A stretch of 64,000 bases of DNA from Variovorax sp. HW608 (GTDB lineage: Bacteria > Pseudomonadota > Gammaproteobacteria > Burkholderiales > Burkholderiaceae_C): contig NZ_LT607803.1 in NCBI RefSeq assembly GCF_900090195.1, forward strand, positions 2,418,001 through 2,482,000, read 5' to 3'. The position numbers were made by a program, and so were the translations under genes. The notes under the pieces were generated by a model. The model had not been told where the DNA came from. It ran no database searches and saw only the letters and a program-made list of their open reading frames with translations. Positions 26,402-38,826 of this stretch are shown here, piece by piece (position 1 is the first letter of the stretch; the number at the start of each line of letters is the position of its first letter).

Positions 26402-27055
26402 ATGAAATCCGATGCATTGATCCGAGCCGATGTATTGGCCGAACTCGCCTTCGACCCCGCGATCACGTCGACCGATGTCGGAGTGATCGTGAGGGAAGGG
26501 GTGGTCACACTGACGGGCTCGCTCACGAGCTACGCGGAGAAGCGTGCGATCGAGCGGGCGGTCCAACGGGTGCATGGCGTGCGCGCCGTCGCGGTGGAGA
26601 TGACCGTCAATATGCCTAGCGGCCGCGAACGCACCGACGCTGACCTCGCAAGTGCGGCCGAACGTGCACTCCAATGGCATGTTCTGGTGCCTGACGGCAA
26701 GGTTCGTCCGCTGGTGGAGAACGGCTGGATCACGCTCGAGGGCGAAGTCGAATGGGCCTACCAAAGCCACGCGGCGGAGACTGCCGTGCAGTCTCTGGTG
26801 GGTGTCGTTGGCATCACGAATCGGATTTCGGTTCGCGCGCGCTTCGGTCCGGCCGACATCCAGAGGAGCATTGGGCAGGCACTTCTGCGCCAAGCCTACC
26901 GAGAATCACAGCACATCGACATCGCCGTAGACAACGCCGTGGTCACCCTGACGGGCAAGGTTCATTCGTGGGCCGAGCGAAGGGCTGCGCAGGGTGCAGC
27001 CATGTCCGCACCGGGTGTCGAACGGGTGATCAACCACCTGCTGGTGGAAGCCTGA
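26402..27055 (+). CDS. BON-domain protein (three BON repeats)
   Basis: 217 residues: MKSDALIRADVLAELAFDPA opens the first repeat, EGVVTLTGSLTSYAEKRAIE shows the core, and repeats two and three follow (ENGWITLEGEVEWAYQSHAA; NAVVTLTGKVHSWAERRAAQ). Same architecture as the BON proteins at 1458 and 7799. No signal peptide. aaaggag precedes the ATG. Probably co-transcribed with the DksA-like gene 22 nt downstream. Confidence 0.88.
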   Translation: MKSDALIRADVLAELAFDPAITSTDVGVIVREGVVTLTGSLTSYAEKRAIERAVQRVHGVRAVAVEMTVNMPSGRERTDADLASAAERALQWHVLVPDGKVRPLVENGWITLEGEVEWAYQSHAAETAVQSLVGVVGITNRISVRARFGPADIQRSIGQALLRQAYRESQHIDIAVDNAVVTLTGKVHSWAERRAAQGAAMSAPGVERVINHLLVEA

Positions 27056-27077
27056 GCGACCCGCGGGAGGCCAGTCC

Positions 27078-27458
27078 ATGTCACGAGTCACATCAGAAGA
27101 CCGCGAGGCGCTGCGCAGGCAGCTTGAAGCGCTGAAGCACCGTGCGCTGGACGAACTGCGCCGGCGCACCGACCCGATGGACGCGATCCCGGAACGGGTC
27201 TCATACGAGCACGAGGTCCACAACAATGCGGAGGACGCAGAGGGGGAGCGCAGCGAGGACCTGCGCTTCGCCGAGATCGACATCGATCGTCAGCGCCTGC
27301 AGGAAATCGAAGAAGCCCAGCGGCGGATGATGCAAGGGAGCTACGGCGTGTGCATCGAATGCGGCGAAGACATTCCGCGGGAGCGGCTCATGGCCTACCC
27401 CACCGCCCTGCGCTGCAACGCGTGCCGAGTTACCTGGGAGAGAAAGCGCCGCGGCTGA
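27078..27458 (+). CDS. DksA/TraR-family zinc-finger protein
   Basis: 126 residues. It has an N-terminal coiled-coil part (REALRRQLEALKHRALDELR), an acidic segment, IDRQRLQEIEEAQRRMMQGS, and a C4 finger CIECGEDIPRERLMAYPTAL followed by CNAC. This is the DksA/TraR C4 type, which binds RNA polymerase through the secondary channel; the usual DxxD tip is not obvious, so activity like DksA is uncertain. gggaggcc lies upstream of the ATG. Coupling it to BON and USP genes suggests a stringent or oxygen-stress role. Confidence 0.85.
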   Translation: MSRVTSEDREALRRQLEALKHRALDELRRRTDPMDAIPERVSYEHEVHNNAEDAEGERSEDLRFAEIDIDRQRLQEIEEAQRRMMQGSYGVCIECGEDIPRERLMAYPTALRCNACRVTWERKRRG

Positions 27459-27713
27459 ATCGAAGCTGGACGCCAAGGTCGAATCGGCACACAAGGTCAG
27501 AAGCTCGGTGGCATGATCGGCCTTCAGATCGGCCGCGTCAAACTACCACTGCGCCACCGGTCGAACAGGTCAGGACGTGTTGCAGCCGGAGAGCAGCAAG
27601 AAGAAGGAGCCGCCGGGCATCTCTGGCTAGCGCATATACGCCAAATCGCGCACATCCAGCTGGAATGCAGCCCTATCCGCACTGTGCAGCGGCGGCCGCT
27701 GAACGGGGCTCGA
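27459..27713. other. 255-bp region with no recognisable gene
   Basis: No frame with a start signal or family resemblance is seen on either strand. It lies between the DksA-like gene and an orphan FNR-type promoter, so it may be where a gene has been deleted. Confidence 0.4.
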
Positions 27714-27754
27714 GTGATCTGCATCATTTCGGGCCCGAGCGCGCTACCTAGGCT
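27714..27754 (+). promoter_or_regulatory. Orphan FNR-type promoter pointing into ppsA 3' end
   Basis: GTGATCTGCATCAT (27714-27727), 21 nt, TAGGCT (27749-27754). Transcription would run antisense into ppsA, whose stop is at 27800; no plus-strand gene follows. Confidence 0.6.
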
Positions 27755-27799
27755 GAAGGTCTTCCAAGAATCGCCCGGAGCGCCCCCGCGGCATCCAGT

Positions 27800-30229
<2,430 letters not shown>

Positions 30230-30260
30230 GGGTGTTGCCTCCTGCTGCGTGCAAGTGATT

Positions 30261-31931
30261 TCATCGAGTCCGGGCTTCGTTCCGCAGTGCGCGGCGCAGC
30301 ACCTTGCCGACGGGGGACATCGGCAACTCGCCGCGGAACTCGATGTAGCGCGGCTGCATGTAGGTGGCCAGGTACGTGCGGCAGTGCTCGCGAAGCGCAT
30401 CGGCGTCGAGGCCGGGGTCGCATTTCACGACGAACAAGGCAACCGCTTCGCCGGTCTTGGGGTCGGGAACGCCGATCGCGCCGACCTCCTTGACGCCGGG
30501 ATGGCGGCGAACCACCTCCTCGATCTCGGCCGGGTAGGCCTTCAGGCCGGAGACCACGACGATGTCCTTGCTGCGGTCGACGAAGCGCAGCTCGCCGCGC
30601 TCGTCCATGCGGCCCAGGTCGCCGGTGCGCAGCCAGCCGTCGGCGGTGAACACGCGGGCCGATTCCTCGGGCGCGCGCCAGTAGCCGGGCATGACCTGCG
30701 GTCCGCGCACGCAGATCTCGCCGACGGTGCCGGCGGCCACGGCCCGCCCGGCATCGTCGAGGACCGCCACCTCGGTCAAGGGCAGCGGCTGGCCAAGCGT
30801 GCCGCTGAAGCCGGAGGCGTCCGCCGGGTTGGCGCTGACGATCGGCGCGGCCTCGGTCAAGCCGTAGCCCTCGACGATCGGCACGCCGGTGGCGGCCTGC
30901 CAGCGCTCGGCCACCTCGGGCTGCATGGCCATGCCGCCGGCCACGGCGAGCTTCAACCTGCCCCGGTTGGCGGCACAGACGGCGTCGAAGCCCGGCGCGT
31001 CCAGCAGCGCCCGGAACAGCGTGTTGACGCCCGTGATCGCGGTGAAGCGGTGCTTGCGCAGTTGCGCGACCAGGCCGGCCAGGTCGCGCGGGTCGGCGAT
31101 TAGCAGGTTGTTGCCGCCGAGCCTGAGGAAGAGCAGCAGGTTGGCCGTCAGCGCAAATGCATGAGAAAGGGGCAGGATGGTGACGACGGTCTCCTCGCCC
31201 TCCTTGAGCCGGCTGCCGATCCAGCCGGTGGTCTGCTCTACGTTGGCCACCATGTTGGCGTGAGTCAGCATGGCGCCCTTGGGGCGCCCGGTGGTGCCGC
31301 CGGTGTACTGGAGGAAGGCGAGGTCCTGGCCGCGCAGCGCCGCGTCCGCCGGCGGGTGCAGGGCGCCTTGTTCGAGCGCCTCCTCGAAGCGCTTGGCGCT
31401 GGGCAGGTCCCAGGCCGGCACCTTGCGGCCGAGGCGCCGCGCGGCGAAGTTCACCAGCTCCTTGCGCGGATGCGGGAAGAGGTCGCCGACCTGGGTCACG
31501 ATCACGTTGCGGATCGGCGTTTGCGGAAGGGTCTTCAGCAGCGTGTGCATGAAGCTTTCCAGAACGACGATGGTGCTCGCACCGGAGTCGGCCAGTTGGA
31601 ACGCCAGCTCCGAGGCGGTGTACAGCGGACTGATGTTGACCACCGTCATGCCCGCGCGCAGTGCGCCCAGGATGGCCACTGGCGACTGCAGGGTGTTGGG
31701 CAGCATCACGGCGACGCGATCGCCCTTGTCCAGCCGCAGCACCTGCTGCAGGTAGCCGGCGAAAGCCGCAGTCAGCTGCTCGAAGTGGCGAAAGCTGATG
31801 GTCACGCCCATGGAGGTGAAGGCAGTCTTGTCGCCGAAGCGCCGGCAGCTGGCTTCCAGCAGGCCGGCAAGCGAGGGATACGCACTCACGTCGACCCTGG
31901 CAGAGGGAGAGGCGAACGCAGGCTTGTTCAT
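30261..31931 (-). CDS. Long-chain acyl-CoA synthetase-like AMP ligase (FadD-like)
   Basis: 556 residues. ANL-superfamily motifs: [20 protein letters not shown] (P-loop), VEGYGLTEAAPIVSANP, WLRTGDLGRMDERGELRFVD and the C-terminal SPVGKVLRRAL with the catalytic lysine. It activates a fatty or other carboxylic acid to CoA thioester. The N-terminal region resembles FadD (YPSLAGLLEASCRRFGDKTA). ATG 31931 is preceded by ggagcctttgacc. It heads an operon with ppsA. No FNR-type box with good geometry was found in the 65 nt before it. Confidence 0.88.
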   Translation of the reverse strand: MNKPAFASPSARVDVSAYPSLAGLLEASCRRFGDKTAFTSMGVTISFRHFEQLTAAFAGYLQQVLRLDKGDRVAVMLPNTLQSPVAILGALRAGMTVVNISPLYTASELAFQLADSGASTIVVLESFMHTLLKTLPQTPIRNVIVTQVGDLFPHPRKELVNFAARRLGRKVPAWDLPSAKRFEEALEQGALHPPADAALRGQDLAFLQYTGGTTGRPKGAMLTHANMVANVEQTTGWIGSRLKEGEETVVTILPLSHAFALTANLLLFLRLGGNNLLIADPRDLAGLVAQLRKHRFTAITGVNTLFRALLDAPGFDAVCAANRGRLKLAVAGGMAMQPEVAERWQAATGVPIVEGYGLTEAAPIVSANPADASGFSGTLGQPLPLTEVAVLDDAGRAVAAGTVGEICVRGPQVMPGYWRAPEESARVFTADGWLRTGDLGRMDERGELRFVDRSKDIVVVSGLKAYPAEIEEVVRRHPGVKEVGAIGVPDPKTGEAVALFVVKCDPGLDADALREHCRTYLATYMQPRYIEFRGELPMSPVGKVLRRALRNEARTR

Positions 31932-31996
31932 GGTCAAAGGCTCCGCGCGACGGTCGCTCGCTTCATGTCTTGGCTGCTTCGCGCAGACCCTGACAT

Positions 31997-32552
31997 TCAG
32001 GGCGTACTGCGGGCCCTCGCGGCGGTCTGCGATCGGAATCGGCGCGTCCACAGACCTGCTCGCCGGACAAGTTTGGCTACGTCGACAACCGTGCCGCGTG
32101 GGCGCAGGTTCAACTTGTTCCGGACGCCACGGACGCCGCTGATGCTGAGCACTATGTCTTCCGCGAGCGACCGGTCAGAGTCCCATTCGACTTCTCCTCC
32201 CAGGGGTGATGAGGCCGTCTTCGACATCGAGCAGCAGAGCCTCTTCCGGTATCGCGCCATTGCGTTCCAGCCCCCGCACTGCGGCCAGCGCGATCTCCCG
32301 ATCTGAGTCGAAGTGCGCCGTTCCAGCACGATCCTCAAGGGCGAGGACAAGCGCACGCACGCCCTTGACTCTGTGAACGGCGCGCTCGAGCGCCAGCCTT
32401 TCCGCCCAACCTTCCACCCGGCCCGTGAGCGTCGCGACGCGATCGCAGACATCCACTCCGAGATGAACTTCCCGCGTGCTGCCTTCGCGACGCAGCGCAG
32501 CCAGTATGTTCTGGCGCAATGTTTCATCGGAAGACTTGACGTTCGTTTCCAT
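31997..32552 (-). pseudogene. BON-domain protein, frameshifted and shortened
   Basis: ATG 32552 starts METNVKSSDETLRQNILAAL, one BON repeat and part of the second (LLLDVEDGLIT). An extra C in a CCCC run near 32210 then breaks the frame; the correct continuation GGEVEWDSDRSLAEDIVLSI, with VVDVAKLVRRAG, lies one frame over. The third BON repeat is missing and the frame runs into unrelated sequence. An intact FNR-type promoter remains. A single inserted base could also be a sequence error, but the lost third repeat could not. Confidence 0.75.
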
Positions 32553-32594
32553 GACCGCGTTCCCATCTCAAGGACGGCGCTGAACAGCGCCGCA

Positions 32595-32635
32595 AAGCTA
32601 CTCCAGCGTGGCGTGCGGGATTTGATCTGACGCAA
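32595..32635 (-). promoter_or_regulatory. FNR-type box and -10 for broken BON gene
   Basis: Minus strand TTGCGTCAGATCAA (32635-32622), 21 nt, TAGCTT (32600-32595). Confidence 0.7.
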
Positions 32636-32681
32636 ACCATGCTTCCACAGCGCTCCCGCGGACGCTGGGCAGGGAAGCCAG

Positions 32682-32930
32682 TCAGAACTCGATCAAGCGG
32701 GCGAGCGTGTCGCCGGCGGCGAATTTCTCCCCCGCGGGTATGACGATCTCCTCGACCATCCCTGCGTGCGGGGCCGCAATGTCGATGCTCTCTCCCAGCA
32801 CGCACACCTGCGCCAGCGGTTGACCCATCCGAACATGATCGCCTTCGCTCACATGCCAGGAAGTCAGGAGCGCCTGGTCGCCAGCTTCAATGGCCTCACT
32901 CAGCAGGCCATCGAGAACAATATCTGTCAT
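32682..32930 (-). CDS. Stand-alone biotinyl/lipoyl-type domain protein
   Basis: 82 residues from ATG 32930 (85 from the ATG at 32939). It is a single biotinyl/lipoyl-like hammerhead domain: TSWHVSEGDHVRMGQPLAQV, CVLGESIDIAAPHAGMVEEI, VIPAGEKFAAGDTLARLIEF. The usual modified lysine (ExxKA or EAMKM) reads LGESID here, so the acceptor lysine is replaced and normal lipoylation or biotinylation is unlikely. It could be a scaffold or an eroded E2 domain. The promoter puts +1 at or next to the ATG, so the mRNA is probably leaderless; no ribosome site is present. Confidence 0.7.
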   Translation of the reverse strand: MTDIVLDGLLSEAIEAGDQALLTSWHVSEGDHVRMGQPLAQVCVLGESIDIAAPHAGMVEEIVIPAGEKFAAGDTLARLIEF

Positions 32931-32937
32931 GTAAATC

Positions 32938-32978
32938 ATGCTATGCCGCGACACAGGACGCGCCTTGCGCTGCGTCAA
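32938..32978 (-). promoter_or_regulatory. FNR-type box and -10, apparently leaderless
   Basis: Minus strand TTGACGCAGCGCAA (32978-32965), 21 nt, TAGCAT (32943-32938); seven bases later comes the ATG at 32930. Confidence 0.7.
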
Positions 32979-33039
32979 TTCCTGCGCGGGGGCCCAGGCG
33001 TCTGGAGTACCGCCGCCGCGATGGGCGCCGCTGCATGCC

Positions 33040-33080
33040 TTGACCCGCATCAGTTCGCGAGGGCAGCAGAACCCTACAGT
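33040..33080 (+). promoter_or_regulatory. FNR-type box and -10 for RsbRD-domain gene
   Basis: TTGACCCGCATCAG (33040-33053), 21 nt, TACAGT (33075-33080), 33 nt before the ATG at 33114. Confidence 0.7.
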
Positions 33081-33113
33081 GAAGCATCTTTTCGGACCCA
33101 CACGGAGGCGCAC

Positions 33114-33653
33114 ATGGACCTTGGAGATTTCATCGAGATCGCGAAGGAAGCCATCCTCGCTGAGGCAGTTGCCTATGCGCGCACCCTGCCGGCTTTGAAG
33201 GGTTGCACCGAGCTGCAACTACGTGATCATCTTCCAAAAGTGCTGCAGGCCATCTGCGAAGATCTTCGCGCCTCCCCGCGCAGAACGGCGATTGCGAAGT
33301 CGCGTGGGCAAGCTCCGGGGCGGCAGAGGTCGGCAATCCGTCCCGACGGCAAGCAGCGTTCTCCGAGGCTCAGCATCCAGAAACGTGTTGCCGAGTACAG
33401 GGCGCTCCGATGCTCGGTTCTGCGTCTGTGGGGCGAGGCCTGCCGTCTGAACGAGAGCTCTCTTCGAGAGATCGGCCGTTTCAATGAGTCGATCGATAGA
33501 GCTGTTGCTGAATCGGTGGAGGTCTTTGCCGCGGGCGGAGCGCATCCGGCGTCTTCGGTTCCGCGCAAACGCGCGACAGGCCGCTCATCGGCAAGCCGCC
33601 AAACGCCTTCGCGGAAGGCCTCAAGGCCCATACAGCGCAGGGCGCGGAAGTGA
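33114..33653 (+). CDS. RsbRD-like N-terminal sensor domain, probably truncated kinase
   Basis: 179 residues. The first 145 match the N-terminal sensor domain found in RsbR-type co-regulators and some histidine kinases: MDLGDFIEIAKEAILAEAVA, CTELQLRDHLPKVLQAICED, VAEYRALRCSVLRLWGEACR and INESIDRAVAESVEVFA-like ends (actual FNESIDRAVAESVEVFAAGG). After that the sequence turns into low-complexity Ser/Arg-rich text (SSVPRKRATGRSSASRQTPS) typical of an out-of-frame tail. Homologues continue into HisKA/HATPase domains, which are absent. Own FNR-type promoter; cggaggcgc precedes the ATG. Confidence 0.65.
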   Translation: MDLGDFIEIAKEAILAEAVAYARTLPALKGCTELQLRDHLPKVLQAICEDLRASPRRTAIAKSRGQAPGRQRSAIRPDGKQRSPRLSIQKRVAEYRALRCSVLRLWGEACRLNESSLREIGRFNESIDRAVAESVEVFAAGGAHPASSVPRKRATGRSSASRQTPSRKASRPIQRRARK

Positions 33654-33747
33654 TGAAGGCACGGCTGGAACGGAGGCGGAGTGCTGCGCTCATTTGTCGA
33701 AACAGGTCACGACGGCTTCGGCCGACGGGCAGATCGATGCTGCGCTT

Positions 33748-34884
33748 TCACGGGTTGCCTCCTTGTCGCCCGGGGTTGGAGACCTCTGCCGGGTGCCAGG
33801 GCAGGCCGAGGGCGGCGGCCACCGGGGCGCAAGCCACATGGCCCTCGCAGATGTTCAGCCCGCTGCGCAGGTGCGAATCGCGCGCAAGCGCATTGCGCCA
33901 GCCCAGGTCCGCGAGCGCGCACACGAATGGGAGCGTCGCCTGCGTGAGCGCCAGCGTGGATGTGCGCGCCACCGCGCCCGGCATGTTTGTGACGCAGTAA
34001 TGCAGCACACCGCATTCGCGGTAGACGGGATCCGTGTGCGTCGTCGGGCGCGATGTCTCGAAACAGCCCCCCTGGTCGATCGCGATGTCCACGACCACGG
34101 CACCGGGGCGCATGCGTGCGACCGTGGATCGGTCCACCAGCCGGGGTGCGGCGGCCCCTGGCTCCAGCACCGCCCCGATCACGAGGTCGGCCGCGAGCAC
34201 GGATTCTTCGATGCTATCGCCATGCGCGATGCGGGTCGTGATCCGGTTGCCGTGCGCCTGGTCCAGCTCGCGCAAATGCTGCACGCCCCGGTTGAGCACC
34301 GTCACGCGGGCCCCGAGTCCGATCGCCATCTGCGAGGCATTGCGCCCTGCGGTGCCGGCCCCGAGCACGACGACGTGTCCGGGCTCGACGCCGGGCACGC
34401 CCCCGAGCAGCACGCCGCGACCTCCACGAGGCGATTCGAGATACGCGGCCCCGACCTGCACCGCCATCCGGCCTGCGATCTCGCTCATCGGCGCGAGCAG
34501 CGGCAGGGTCCCGCCAGGTCCGGTCACCGTCTCGTAGGCAATGGCGACCGCCCCGGAGGCAAGCAGTGCTTCCGCCTGCGGCCGGTCAGGCGCGAGGTGC
34601 AAGTAGGCGAACAGGATCTGCTTGGGCCGCAGCCAGCCGCGCTCGTGGGGCTGCAGTTCCTTCACCTTGACGATCAGCTCGGCCTTCGCGAACACGTCCG
34701 CGGCGGACGGAACGATGCGAGCCCCCGCTGCGGCATATGCCGTGTCCGGCATGCCGACACCCTCGCCCACGCCTTGCTCGACGAGCACCGCATGCCCGCG
34801 GGCCACCAGCTCGCGCACGCCGGCGGGCGTCATGCCGGCGCGGCGCTCCTGATCCTTGCTCTCCTTCGGGACTCCGACGTGCAT
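33748..34884 (-). CDS. ald: Alanine dehydrogenase
   Basis: 378 residues, full length. NAD-dependent reversible deamination of L-alanine to pyruvate and ammonia. Motifs: VGVPKESKDQERRAGMTPAG (substrate Arg), VKVKELQPHERGWLRPKQIL with catalytic Lys, YLHLAPDRP with catalytic His, the NAD loop VVLGAGTAGRNASQMAIGLG, and the ASP-containing VVDIAIDQGGCFETSRPTTH. The ATG at 34884 is preceded by a weak ggagtgatgagcc. Its FNR-type promoter is shared, divergently, with acsA. Alanine formation is a classical redox sink in oxygen limitation. Confidence 0.94.
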   Translation of the reverse strand: MHVGVPKESKDQERRAGMTPAGVRELVARGHAVLVEQGVGEGVGMPDTAYAAAGARIVPSAADVFAKAELIVKVKELQPHERGWLRPKQILFAYLHLAPDRPQAEALLASGAVAIAYETVTGPGGTLPLLAPMSEIAGRMAVQVGAAYLESPRGGRGVLLGGVPGVEPGHVVVLGAGTAGRNASQMAIGLGARVTVLNRGVQHLRELDQAHGNRITTRIAHGDSIEESVLAADLVIGAVLEPGAAAPRLVDRSTVARMRPGAVVVDIAIDQGGCFETSRPTTHTDPVYRECGVLHYCVTNMPGAVARTSTLALTQATLPFVCALADLGWRNALARDSHLRSGLNICEGHVACAPVAAALGLPWHPAEVSNPGRQGGNP

Positions 34885-34916
34885 GGCTCATCACTCCGGC
34901 GAATGCGTTCCGGCCA

Positions 34917-34984
34917 AGCGTAGGCTGCCGCCGTTGAGCGCGGTTGACGAAGCGCAAACCCGCGTCGTGGCCTTTGCCCATCAT
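34917..34984. promoter_or_regulatory. Divergent FNR-type promoter, ald / acs
   Basis: One box, TTGACGAAGCGCAA (34944-34957). On the minus strand TACGCT (34922-34917) follows at 21 nt toward ald; on the plus strand CATCAT (34979-34984) follows at 21 nt toward acs. Confidence 0.7.
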
Positions 34985-35002
34985 TGCGCCAGGAGGTGAT
35001 CG

Positions 35003-36780
<1,778 letters not shown>

Positions 36781-36784
<4 letters not shown>

Positions 36785-36843
36785 GCCGCCGGGCCGCCCC
36801 AAGGCGAATACCGCAGCGCTGCTGCGCGGAGGTTACCCAATGA
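36781..36843 (+). CDS. Upstream ORF (20 codons), copy 2 of a duplicated leader
   Basis: The ATG overlaps the acsA stop (ATGA) and the TGA overlaps the ATG of the E1-alpha gene. Peptide [20 protein letters not shown], differing from copy 1 (16480) only at residue 18. The same hairpin (CCGCAGCGCTGCTGCGCGG) sits directly before ggaggt. Probably a translational control element; function inferred only. Confidence 0.62.
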
Positions 36844-37838
36844 CCTCCAAGCTGCACCTGGACAGCGTGCATCTGCACGGCCTGTACCGGGAGATGTTGC
36901 GCATCCGCCGCTTCGAGGCGAAATGCGTGGAGCTCTATCAGGCGCAGGAAATCCGCGGATTCCTGCACCTCTACGATGGCGAGGAAGCGGTTGCCGTCGG
37001 CGTGATGTCGGCGCTGCAGCGGCAGGACGCGGTGGTCGCCACCTATCGCGAACATGGCCAGGCGCTCGCGCGCGGCGTTCCCATGGACCGTCTCATGGCG
37101 GAGATGCTCGGCAAGCGCGAGGGCTGCTGCCTGGGACGCGGCGGCTCGATGCACATCTTCGACGGGGAGCGCCGGTTCTTCGGTGGCAATGCCATCGTCG
37201 GCGGTGGGCTGCCGGTCGCCGCGGGCATCGCGCTCGCGGATCTTCGCCTGGGCCGCAGCGCCGTCACGGCGTGCTTCTTCGGCGAAGGCGCGGTGACCGA
37301 AGGCGCGTTTCACGAGACCATGAACCTGGCCTCGCTCTGGCGGCTGCCGCTGTTGCTTGTGTGTGAGAACAACCTCTATGCCATGGGGATGCCGATTGCC
37401 GACGCGGAGGCGCAGACGGCTGTCTATCGCAAGGCCGAGGCCTACCGCATGCATGCCGACAGCGTCGATGGCATGGACCCGGTCGCGGTCCAGGCGGCGG
37501 CGGCCCGCGGGTTGGAGCACGCCCGCTCGGGGCAGGGGCCCTTCTTCATCGAATGCCGCACGTACCGCTTCCGCGCCCACTCCATGTTCGACGCGCAGTC
37601 CTATCGCTCGCGCGAGGAGGTGGACAACTGGAAGCAGCGCGACCCCATCGAGCGCCTGCGCCGCTGGATGCTGGAGAATCACCACGCATCGCAGCCGCAG
37701 CTGGCCGAGATCGAGGAGGCCGTGGAGCAGGAACTGGCTGCCGCAGTCGCCTTTGCGGAGGCGGGCACGCTCGAGCCGGTGGCGGACCTGGAGCGCTTCG
37801 TCACGATGGACAGCGTGCCGCAGGGGCTTGCCCAATGA
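36840..37838 (+). CDS. pdhA: Pyruvate dehydrogenase-type E1 component, alpha subunit
   Basis: 332 residues. Thiamine-diphosphate-dependent decarboxylation of pyruvate (or acetoin/2-oxoacid). The motif [20 protein letters not shown] and the TPP/Mg site [20 protein letters not shown] with [10 protein letters not shown] are present, as are [10 protein letters not shown] and the phosphorylation-loop-like [10 protein letters not shown]. The start follows the leader ORF. It overlaps pdhB by 4 nt (ATGA). Acetoin dehydrogenase E1 is an alternative, but no acoin genes are present. Confidence 0.88.
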   Translation: MTSKLHLDSVHLHGLYREMLRIRRFEAKCVELYQAQEIRGFLHLYDGEEAVAVGVMSALQRQDAVVATYREHGQALARGVPMDRLMAEMLGKREGCCLGRGGSMHIFDGERRFFGGNAIVGGGLPVAAGIALADLRLGRSAVTACFFGEGAVTEGAFHETMNLASLWRLPLLLVCENNLYAMGMPIADAEAQTAVYRKAEAYRMHADSVDGMDPVAVQAAAARGLEHARSGQGPFFIECRTYRFRAHSMFDAQSYRSREEVDNWKQRDPIERLRRWMLENHHASQPQLAEIEEAVEQELAAAVAFAEAGTLEPVADLERFVTMDSVPQGLAQ

Positions 37839-38824
37839 GCGCGCCGCACCGCATCACCTACCGCGAGGCGTGTCGCCAGGCGCTGCGCGACGCGCTGCGG
37901 GCCGACCAGCGCGTCTTCCTGATGGGCGAGGACGTGGGCAAGTACGGTGGCTGCTATGCCGTCACCAAGGGCCTGCTCGAGGAGTTCGGGTCGCAGCGCA
38001 TCGTCGACACGCCATTGGCGGAGAACGGCTTCGTGGGCATGGGCATTGGCGCGGCGCTCGCAGGCCTCAGGCCCATCGTGGAGATCATGACCTGCAATTT
38101 CAGCCTGCTGGCCCTCGACCAGATCGTCAACAACGCGGCCACCATCCCGCACATGTCTGGCGGACAGTTCGCGGTCCCGCTGGTGATCCGGATGGCGACC
38201 GGGGCCGGACGCCAGCTTGCGGCGCAGCATTCGCACAGCTTCGAGGGTTGGTATGCGCACATCCCCGGCCTGAAGGTGGCGGCGCCCGGCACGGTGGAGG
38301 ACGCACGCTTCATGCTGGCCGCGGCGCTCGCCGACCCCAACCCCGTATTGCTGTTCGAGCACATCGGCCTGTACGCGATGGAGGAAGAGATGGATGGCGG
38401 CATCGATCGCGTCGACCTGTTGCGCGCGCGGGTGCGGCGCCCGGGTCGCGACGTGACCATCGCCTCCTATGGCGCCGGGCTGCAGAAGTCGCTGGAGGCC
38501 GCCCGGCGCCTCGCACAGGAAGGCGTGGAGGCCGAAGTGATCGACCTGCGAATGCTGCGGCCACTTGACGACGAGACCGTGGCCAGCTCGGTCGCGCGCA
38601 CGCACCGCTGCGTGATCGTGGACGAGGGATGGCGCAGCGGCTCGGTATCCGCCGAACTGGCCGCGCGCCTCGGGGAGAGCAGCCTCTACGAGCTCGACGG
38701 ACCGATCCGCCGCGTCTGCAGCCGGGAAGTGCCGGTGCCCTATGCGGCGCACCTGGAGGAAGCGTCGCTGCCCCAGGTGCAGCAGGTGTTGGATGTCGTG
38801 CGCGGCCTGCTTGCGAAGGGTTGA
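37835..38824 (+). CDS. pdhB: Pyruvate dehydrogenase-type E1 component, beta subunit
   Basis: 329 residues: [60 protein letters not shown], and a transketolase-C-type end with [20 protein letters not shown] and [18 protein letters not shown]. It pairs with the alpha subunit as an alpha2beta2 heterotetramer. Full length, with all expected features; E1 of this heterotetrameric type differs from the homodimeric AceE normally used for pyruvate in betaproteobacteria, so this is a second system. Confidence 0.9.
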   Translation: MSAPHRITYREACRQALRDALRADQRVFLMGEDVGKYGGCYAVTKGLLEEFGSQRIVDTPLAENGFVGMGIGAALAGLRPIVEIMTCNFSLLALDQIVNNAATIPHMSGGQFAVPLVIRMATGAGRQLAAQHSHSFEGWYAHIPGLKVAAPGTVEDARFMLAAALADPNPVLLFEHIGLYAMEEEMDGGIDRVDLLRARVRRPGRDVTIASYGAGLQKSLEAARRLAQEGVEAEVIDLRMLRPLDDETVASSVARTHRCVIVDEGWRSGSVSAELAARLGESSLYELDGPIRRVCSREVPVPYAAHLEEASLPQVQQVLDVVRGLLAKG

Positions 38825-38826
38825 GC

